Both the position numbers and the translations under genes were made by a program. DNA of 12,367 bases from positions 1 to 12,367 of the forward strand of contig JAPKDT010000038.1 in NCBI GenBank assembly GCA_028822475.1. Reading direction: 5' to 3'. Positions 7,755 to 12,367 of this stretch are shown piece by piece (the stretch's first letter is position 1; the number at the start of each line of letters is the position of its first letter). Source of the DNA: SAR324 cluster bacterium. Its GTDB lineage: Bacteria > SAR324 > NAC60-12. The notes under the pieces were generated by a model. That model searched no databases and was not told the origin of the DNA. It saw only the letters and a program-made list of their open reading frames with translations.

Positions 7755-10298
7755 TCACTTTTTCCCAAACAAAGCATTTAAAGATTTACTCAGTGTTACT
7801 TCTGCACCTGTCATCCGGGCATACATCAAACCCGCCTCATCATGTAGAAACAGGTTTGCGCTGAGAGCGGTTGCAGAATTCCTGTTAACTGACATGCTCA
7901 GATAAAACAGAGTTTCAAAGGGCACTTTGCGGAAATGTTCAAAGGTTTCCGTTTTCAATGGCAGACTTCCGGATTGATGAAAACGCCAGGCCCAAATCAG
8001 CATTGCCTGAAATGCAAGGTCTAGTGCAAAAGGATTAAAATCCTGTGAAGCAAACTGACCTTCTTCAGAGACAGGATTTTCCGTCAGGAGGCATTCAAGC
8101 GTTAAACCCTTTTCATTGATATTCAGTACTTGTTCAATACCCTGAAATTTAGGTCCATGAAATAAAGTACCGTCTTCATAAAATGTTGATCCAGGCAAAT
8201 TGTGTGTGTTGCTTAAATCGATACGGTCATGAAGAGGAACTTTTGGAGGCTGTTTTTCTAAACTCACCTGTGTGCTGTAATGAAAACGGGGTCGTTTACT
8301 TGCGTAATTTCCGGAACCGGATTTACTTGAAACCTTAACCTCAATTTCAGCGTAATTAGCGTTTTCGCGTTCAAATTCACGTAGATCAAGGGTGTATTTG
8401 TCAGCGATGCTTTTATCAAATTTAACACCGTTTAGCACCTTAAAATTACTGCAGCGTGAAAACATAAAACCGGGAAGCCCCTGTTCACACGCGTCTACCA
8501 TCCAAGACATGGCATGTACTGCAGGCAAAACAGGATTATCACCGATTGCATGATCTTTAAAAACAGGATTTGCTTGCAGATTAATTTCCCTCGTAATTTC
8601 CCATTTGCGCAAACCTGTTTCAGCTTCATTTGGAACCACCATTGAATTTCCGATCAGCACAAGAGGATTCCCCTGTCCTGCGGATGTAACTTCTTCCACA
8701 AAAACACGGGTTCCGGCTTCAACAGAAATTACCTCAACGTTACGTTCCTCAAACAGCTTTTTTAATTCTGGACTGACCATTCCGCCTTCCCACGGTCCCC
8801 AGTTGAATGAAGTAACGTGGCAATCAGGATGATTTTGCTTGAACAAAAGCGCAATGCGGTTCAGGGCTTCATTCCCCATAGCGTAATCAGATTGTCCTGC
8901 ATTTCCGTAAAATCCTGCGGCAGATGAAAACAACAATAGATGAGTCAGATTTTTGGGATCAACACTTTTTAAGAGTGCGTTAATTCCATTTATTTTAGTG
9001 GAGCAGACTGCATCATAATCCTCAGCCGTTTTTTTCTCAATCAGTTTGTCCGCAAGGACTCCCGCTCCATGAATCACTCCTGTCACAGCACCGTATTTTT
9101 TGACCGCGTGAGCAATTGCGGCTTTCATTTTTTTTACGTCGGTCACGTCCGCGCTGACATATTCAGCCTGTCCTCCCGCGTTTTGGATACGTTCCATGTT
9201 TTTCCTGATGGCACGTCCTGCTTCCACTTTTCCAACGAGCTGATTTACTTTTTGGGGAGTTGGTTTTTCATCTTTTTCAACGAGCACCTGCATTGCTGCC
9301 TGTTTTAATTTCATCTTATCCTCGCCGACGGGTTTCGCCCATTTCGGTTCATCTTCAAGCGGTGAGCGTCCCAACAAAATAAAATTACAGGGTTGTGTTT
9401 CTGCAAGTTTCACCACACATTCCGCGGTCACACCTCTCGCGCCGCCACTTACCAAGAAAACAGAATTTTTACTTAAGGATTTACCGGCATTTGCGGTTGT
9501 TAAATCACGCACATTTTTTGGTTTAACTGTCATCCTGGATGTTCCGGACTTTCCTCTGGCGGAATAGCCGACTTCACTGATTCGTAAATCCGGATCCTGG
9601 AGTTCCTGTAATATACAGTTTGCCGCGATTTCAGCTTTTAACTTGGGTTGCAAATCCAGAAAACGGCAAAAGACATCCGGCCACTCCACTCCGGCGGTTT
9701 TAATCAATCCTGAGAGTCCGCTGCTCGGCGCGTTGAATTCACCGGTGCCCATTCCAAGTTCACCATCGAGACGTGCCACTGCCAGGAAATGACTGCGTCT
9801 GTTTCCGGACTGTGCTGATTCACGCAAAGCAGGATAGATATTTTTTGCTGTAAGAAAAGCCTGCTTGAGAAAAGCATTCGCGCCATCTTCCAACTTTGTC
9901 TCAGAGGAAGATCTTGCCACAGGATGAAGGTGTATGAAACCTCCGAAACTGCCGTGTTTTTCAGAGAAGGATTTGAGTGCGGATTGTAATTCAGTTTCTG
10001 CAGAAGAAGACAACTCGATGACTGCTGTTTCTTTGCGGATCGCTTTACGTTTACTGTTATCAAAAGCGGAAATACCGCAGAAACGTAAAATAACGGGAGT
10101 CCAGCCTTGTCCGTGTAATGCCTCGGCCAATGCCGGCGTGAGAGCAGAACCGTCGTCTGTAAGCAGACAGAGTGGATTCTCAGGGAGTTCTTTACGTATA
10201 AATCCTGGAGAAGCGAGCGGAACAGCCTGTGCCAGGCCGAGCGTTACCTGATGTTCCGCTACCGCGAATTCAGGCTTTGAGTTCAGGAGTTTTTTTTT
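7755..10298 (-). CDS. pfaA: PfaA/Pfa2-type PUFA synthase, C-terminal part: ketoreductase and PS-DH dehydratase
   Basis: Reduces the beta-ketoacyl-ACP with NADPH and dehydrates the product. The only conventional start is TTG at 10130, but the frame is open back to 10304 and the residues before the TTG (ENPLCLLTDDGSALTPA) belong to the same pre-KR fold that continues after it (LAEALHGQGWTPVILRF). No ATG, GTG or other TTG occurs in that stretch, so I place the coding start at the A tract and read this as the -1 continuation of the ACP gene. Counting from the TTG: KR 215-500, with NADPH motif SGGARGVTAE (228-237), Lys379, Ser402/403, Tyr416 and Asn420 in SSAAGFYGNAGQSDYAMGN; then a double-hotdog PS-DH 515-785 with His527 in FKDHAIGDNPVLP and Asp704 in LDLAFQ. 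All catalytic residues look intact. The stop is TGA at 7755. Domain identity is very firm; how it is translated is uncertain. Confidence 0.9.
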   Translation of the reverse strand, partial: KKKLLNSKPEFAVAEHQVTLGLAQAVPLASPGFIRKELPENPLCLLTDDGSALTPALAEALHGQGWTPVILRFCGISAFDNSKRKAIRKETAVIELSSSAETELQSALKSFSEKHGSFGGFIHLHPVARSSSETKLEDGANAFLKQAFLTAKNIYPALRESAQSGNRRSHFLAVARLDGELGMGTGEFNAPSSGLSGLIKTAGVEWPDVFCRFLDLQPKLKAEIAANCILQELQDPDLRISEVGYSARGKSGTSRMTVKPKNVRDLTTANAGKSLSKNSVFLVSGGARGVTAECVVKLAETQPCNFILLGRSPLEDEPKWAKPVGEDKMKLKQAAMQVLVEKDEKPTPQKVNQLVGKVEAGRAIRKNMERIQNAGGQAEYVSADVTDVKKMKAAIAHAVKKYGAVTGVIHGAGVLADKLIEKKTAEDYDAVCSTKINGINALLKSVDPKNLTHLLLFSSAAGFYGNAGQSDYAMGNEALNRIALLFKQNHPDCHVTSFNWGPWEGGMVSPELKKLFEERNVEVISVEAGTRVFVEEVTSAGQGNPLVLIGNSMVVPNEAETGLRKWEITREINLQANPVFKDHAIGDNPVLPAVHAMSWMVDACEQGLPGFMFSRCSNFKVLNGVKFDKSIADKYTLDLREFERENANYAEIEVKVSSKSGSGNYASKRPRFHYSTQVSLEKQPPKVPLHDRIDLSNTHNLPGSTFYEDGTLFHGPKFQGIEQVLNINEKGLTLECLLTENPVSEEGQFASQDFNPFALDLAFQAMLIWAWRFHQSGSLPLKTETFEHFRKVPFETLFYLSMSVNRNSATALSANLFLHDEAGLMYARMTGAEVTLSKSLNALFGKK

Positions 10299-12367
10299 AC
10301 AGGCTCAGAAGATTCTGAAAACGGAGCCGGAATAATAGAAGCACCGCTGGTTTCAACTGGAGCAAGCGAACCTAAATGATCGACAATTTCCTTGAGGGTG
10401 CGTAATTCACCAATCTCACTGCCACTGACTTGAGGTAAATGAGGCAGTTGTTCCTGCAGGGACCACATTATTTCAACACGCTTAATAGAGTCAATACCAA
10501 GATCTGCTTCCATGTCCATGCTCAGTTCAAGCATTTCCTGCGGATAACCTGTTTTTTCACCGATTATGCTCAAAAGCGCAGGTGCAATTTCACCTGGAAC
10601 TGAGCCCTGAGCAACTGCCGCGTTTCCGTTACCGTTACGGGAGGAATCCACAGAACTTGCAGTGGAGGCGGAATTTTCTGCCAAATCTAGTTTCGGAAGG
10701 GCAACTTCTCCTGCAGCAGGTAAGATTTTTTTTACGTGTTCGATAATTTGCCCGACTGTCCGTAGTTCCGCAATATCGTTGGCACCGATTTGCGGTAAAT
10801 CCTGATACTGCTCCTGTAGTGCCCACATTATTTCAACACGTTTGATTGAATCTATGCCAAGATCTGCTTCCATGTCCATGCTCAGTTCAAGCATTTCCTG
10901 CGGATAACCTGTTTTTTCACTGATAATTGACATAAAAACAGGGCCTGGATCAACACCATTATTAGCTGAACTTTTCGGAGTCGTGACAACTTCTGCGGCC
11001 GAACTTTCTACCCTGCTGATGTCGTCTCCCATTTTACTTTTTAAGTGATCAACGATTTGACCAAGGGTGCGCATTTCCGCAAGTTCATCACCAGGAACTT
11101 CGGGCAATTGCGGAATTTGGTCCTGAACTGAACCGAGAATTTCGACACGTTTAATTGAATCAATGCCGAGGTCCGATTCCATGTCCATGCTGAGTTCAAG
11201 CATCTCCTGAGGATAACCTGTTTTTTCACTGACAATGGCCATCATTACCGCAGTCACGTCTGCTGCCGAATTTCCTGAAGTTGAAACAGGTGCAGCATGA
11301 TCCTCACTTTGTGCGGGCGTTGTTTGCGGAAGTGTGGAAGCGGTTGTTTGTAATTTGCTTTGCAGATGCTCAACAATTTCACCAAGTGTTCTCATTTCCG
11401 CAAGTTCGTCTCCTGGAACTTCTGGCAGTTGCGGAATTTGATCCTGAACCGAACCCAAAATTTCTACACGTTTTATTGAATCAATACCCAGATCGGATTC
11501 CATGTCCATCCCAAGTTCAAGCATTTCCTGCGGATAACCCGTTTTTTCACTGACAACCGCCAATGTCACTTGTGAAATACTTTCAGCTGAAACTGTTGAT
11601 GCAGCTCCTTGTGATACCGTCGGTGCCGAAACAGCAGGAGGCGTAGCGGAAAGCGTATGTGCCGAAACAGCAGGAACTGAAACGATTGGTGGTGAAAAAG
11701 CAGGCGCCGGAGCTGTCTGTAAAGGAGTTGGAACCGGAACTGGTCTTACAACTAGCGGAGTTGGCGTTGCAACTGGTGCTGAGATCTTTACAGCTGGCGC
11801 AGTAGTTTGAACAATCGCCGAACCTGAGCCGGAATTTCCCAACTGCTGATGCGTGATGCTCAACGCCGACTGTGTCTGTTCAGACTGCTGATGCAGATAT
11901 TGTTCATGTACACGCAAGGTTTCGCCCTGATGCGCGTGAAACATTTGCATCTGCTGATCAACCGTAGCAGGAATTTGTGTGCCTTGAGAGGCAAGTTCTA
12001 TTTGCTGCTGCATCAACTGATAAACAGTTCGTGAATATTCAGACTGCTGATCCAGGTATTGTCGGTGAACCTGTAAGGTTTCGTTTTGGTGTTGATAGAA
12101 ACCTGATAAACTGCGCTCCAAAGTTTCCATGACTTGGGTTGGAGCGAAAGATTGCTGAGAAGGAGGTTGTTGCTTGCTCATGGTAGAAATATTTGCTGGT
12201 CTTTGTTTTTCAGTTTCTGTTTCAATTTGTGGAACAGGTCTTTCTGTCTGCAAACTATTTGTAACGGTCGGTGCCGTTAAAATGCTAGGTACTGGCGTAT
12301 TTGATACTGTAGCAGGAATTGAGCCGGAACCGGATATCGAAGGTGTTCCGTTACTCACCTGAAAACC
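10283..12367 (-). CDS. pfaA: PfaA/Pfa2-type PUFA synthase, middle part with four tandem ACP domains (5' end outside window)
   Basis: Carrier-protein section of an iterative PUFA-type synthase; each ACP would hold the growing acyl chain on a phosphopantetheine arm. The frame is open through the window edge, so the GTG at 12358 is only an internal codon; no ribosome site is visible there, and the KS and malonyl-AT domains usual in this family should lie upstream. Counting residues from 12358: 86-160 Gln/His-rich helical segment with a duplicated motif; about 175-255 Pro/Ala/Val/Thr-rich linker; ACP1 261-337, ACP2 368-443, ACP3 472-545, ACP4 590-665. Every ACP has LGIDSIKRVEI, with modifiable Ser294, Ser401, Ser504 and Ser624. 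ACP1/2 share ILGSVQDQIPQLPEVPGDEL; ACP3/4 have IMW(A/S)LQEQ, so there are two subtypes. The frame ends at TGA 10283-10285, just past a nine-A run, and the KR follows in the -1 frame, so this end is probably not the true C-terminus. Family assignment is very firm; the symbol is by domain analogy. Confidence 0.93.
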   Translation of the reverse strand, partial: GFQVSNGTPSISGSGSIPATVSNTPVPSILTAPTVTNSLQTERPVPQIETETEKQRPANISTMSKQQPPSQQSFAPTQVMETLERSLSGFYQHQNETLQVHRQYLDQQSEYSRTVYQLMQQQIELASQGTQIPATVDQQMQMFHAHQGETLRVHEQYLHQQSEQTQSALSITHQQLGNSGSGSAIVQTTAPAVKISAPVATPTPLVVRPVPVPTPLQTAPAPAFSPPIVSVPAVSAHTLSATPPAVSAPTVSQGAASTVSAESISQVTLAVVSEKTGYPQEMLELGMDMESDLGIDSIKRVEILGSVQDQIPQLPEVPGDELAEMRTLGEIVEHLQSKLQTTASTLPQTTPAQSEDHAAPVSTSGNSAADVTAVMMAIVSEKTGYPQEMLELSMDMESDLGIDSIKRVEILGSVQDQIPQLPEVPGDELAEMRTLGQIVDHLKSKMGDDISRVESSAAEVVTTPKSSANNGVDPGPVFMSIISEKTGYPQEMLELSMDMEADLGIDSIKRVEIMWALQEQYQDLPQIGANDIAELRTVGQIIEHVKKILPAAGEVALPKLDLAENSASTASSVDSSRNGNGNAAVAQGSVPGEIAPALLSIIGEKTGYPQEMLELSMDMEADLGIDSIKRVEIMWSLQEQLPHLPQVSGSEIGELRTLKEIVDHLGSLAPVETSGASIIPAPFSESSEPVKKNS
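10290..10298 (-). other. Nine-A tract at the frame break (candidate slippage/-1 frameshift site or indel)
   Basis: On the coding strand the ACP frame reads GTA AAA AAA AAC TCC TGA and the KR frame reads TGT AAA AAA AAA CTC CTG. Both frames are open across the tract: the KR frame is closed only by a TGA at 10305-10307 upstream, and the ACP frame only by the TGA at 10283-10285 downstream. The tract contains overlapping A AAA AAA and A AAA AAC heptamers that allow -1 tandem slippage, and nine A residues are long enough for polymerase slippage. A small bulged hairpin (coding-strand TTCGC, loop GGTA, GCGGAA; 10268-10254) starts about 21 nt downstream, further than a typical stimulatory stem. A sequencing or assembly error (nine instead of ten A) gives the same picture. 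Confidence 0.75.
10497..10560 (-). repeat. 64-nt perfect direct repeat, copy in ACP4
   Basis: This block is identical base for base to 10857-10920, exactly 360 nt away. It encodes helix I through the DLG preceding the active-site Ile-Asp-Ser. Bases immediately outside differ in both directions. Confidence 0.95.
10857..10920 (-). repeat. 64-nt perfect direct repeat, copy in ACP3
   Basis: Partner of the ACP4 block at 10497-10560. ACP1 and ACP2 encode nearly the same residues here but with several silent differences, so the exact identity is special to ACP3/ACP4. Confidence 0.95.
11879..12100 (-). repeat. Duplicated Gln/His-rich helical motif before the ACP array
   Basis: Two copies of a 21-residue motif, F..HQ.ETL.VH.QYL.QQSE, are encoded at 12100-12038 and 11941-11879, 53 residues apart. 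By eye 15 of 21 positions match. The segments are predicted helical and strongly Gln-rich, and sit where PUFA and related synthases have the region between the acyltransferase and ACPs. A role in dimerisation or ACP positioning is inference only. Confidence 0.8.

Larger units (their letters stand above)
10364..11578 (-). repeat. Tandem array of four acyl carrier protein domains
   Basis: Four ACP modules lie head to tail: ACP1 about 11578-11348, ACP2 11257-11030, ACP3 10945-10724, ACP4 10591-10364. They are separated by Ser/Ala/Thr-rich linkers of roughly 27-45 residues. All four keep the DSxxxVE core and the SEKTGYPQEMLEL or GEKTGYPQEMLEL helix I. Tandem ACPs (commonly four to nine) are a hallmark of PUFA synthases, where the number is known to affect titre rather than product length. 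Only those in this window can be counted; more could lie upstream, although the long Pro/Ala linker before ACP1 suggests that it is the first of the array. Confidence 0.95.

Noticed and set aside
7755..10130. TTG at 10130 as the true start of a separate KR-DH gene
   Set aside because: It lies inside a continuous conserved segment (LTDDGSALTPA before, LAEALHGQGW after), and starting there would cut away part of the pre-KR fold. No good ribosome site was seen.
10224..10239. Hairpin GGCCTG-GCA-CAGGCT as stimulator of frameshifting
   Set aside because: It lies about 50 nt beyond the A tract, too far for a classical -1 stimulatory element.
10283..12358. GTG at 12358 as a real gene start
   Set aside because: The frame stays open to the last base of the window, and the family has KS and AT domains upstream of this linker.
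243..12362. Plus-strand open frames of 60-105 codons
   Set aside because: All lie opposite well-supported minus-strand coding sequence, show no recognisable domains and are expected antisense shadows.
457..12367. Heterocyst-glycolipid or enediyne-type iterative PKS instead of a PUFA-type synthase
   Set aside because: Those systems lack the combination of tandem ACPs, separate CLF, and paired FabA-like dehydratases seen here.

Overview
The window carries the distal part of a multidomain PUFA-synthase-type (Pfa) iterative lipid/polyketide synthase operon. Everything that can be supported is transcribed on the minus strand, so the biological order runs from position 12367 down to 1. The host cannot be named from this sequence. 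It is a bacterium of moderate G+C, with A/T-rich spacers and alternative in-frame starts. The domain layout (tandem ACPs-KR-PS-DH on one protein, KS-CLF-AT-DH-DH on the next) resembles the Pfa2/Pfa3 proteins described from terrestrial myxobacteria more than the classical marine PfaA/PfaC pair, because the acyltransferase is built into the second protein. A myxobacterial C-terminal AGPAT domain is missing.

Region by region on the minus strand: (1) 12367-10283 is the middle of a PfaA-type protein, open through the window edge. It holds a duplicated Gln/His-rich helical motif, a Pro/Ala/Val/Thr-rich linker and four tandem acyl carrier domains, all with the phosphopantetheine serine. (2) A run of nine A residues (10298-10290) lies at the end of this frame. 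Nine bases beyond it the ACP frame stops at TGA, while the -1 frame is open and reads straight into the ketoreductase and PS-DH domains (to 7755). The two pieces are therefore very likely one pfaA-type gene. It is joined by -1 frameshifting or transcript slippage, or else broken by a real or artefactual one-base deletion. (3) 7754-7534 is an A/T-rich 221-nt spacer with a hairpin whose loop can pair downstream, and a 23-codon in-frame small ORF that stops exactly at the next start codon. (4) 7533-457 is an intact 2358-residue KS-CLF-AT-DH-DH protein. (5) 431-1 encodes a MaoC/NodN-like hotdog hydratase interrupted by two in-frame stop codons and running off the window.

Together the two synthase proteins would provide condensation (KS/CLF), acyl loading or transfer (AT), carrier domains, ketoreduction, and two types of dehydration/isomerisation (PS-DH plus FabA-like DH pair). 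The enoyl reductase (PfaD/Pfa1), the first KS-MAT module, and any phosphopantetheinyl transferase would lie upstream of 12367 or elsewhere. The product (EPA, DHA, ARA or another lipid) cannot be read from this window. The odd mixture of a perfectly intact 7-kb gene with a frame break on one side and a doubly interrupted gene on the other is the main puzzle here.
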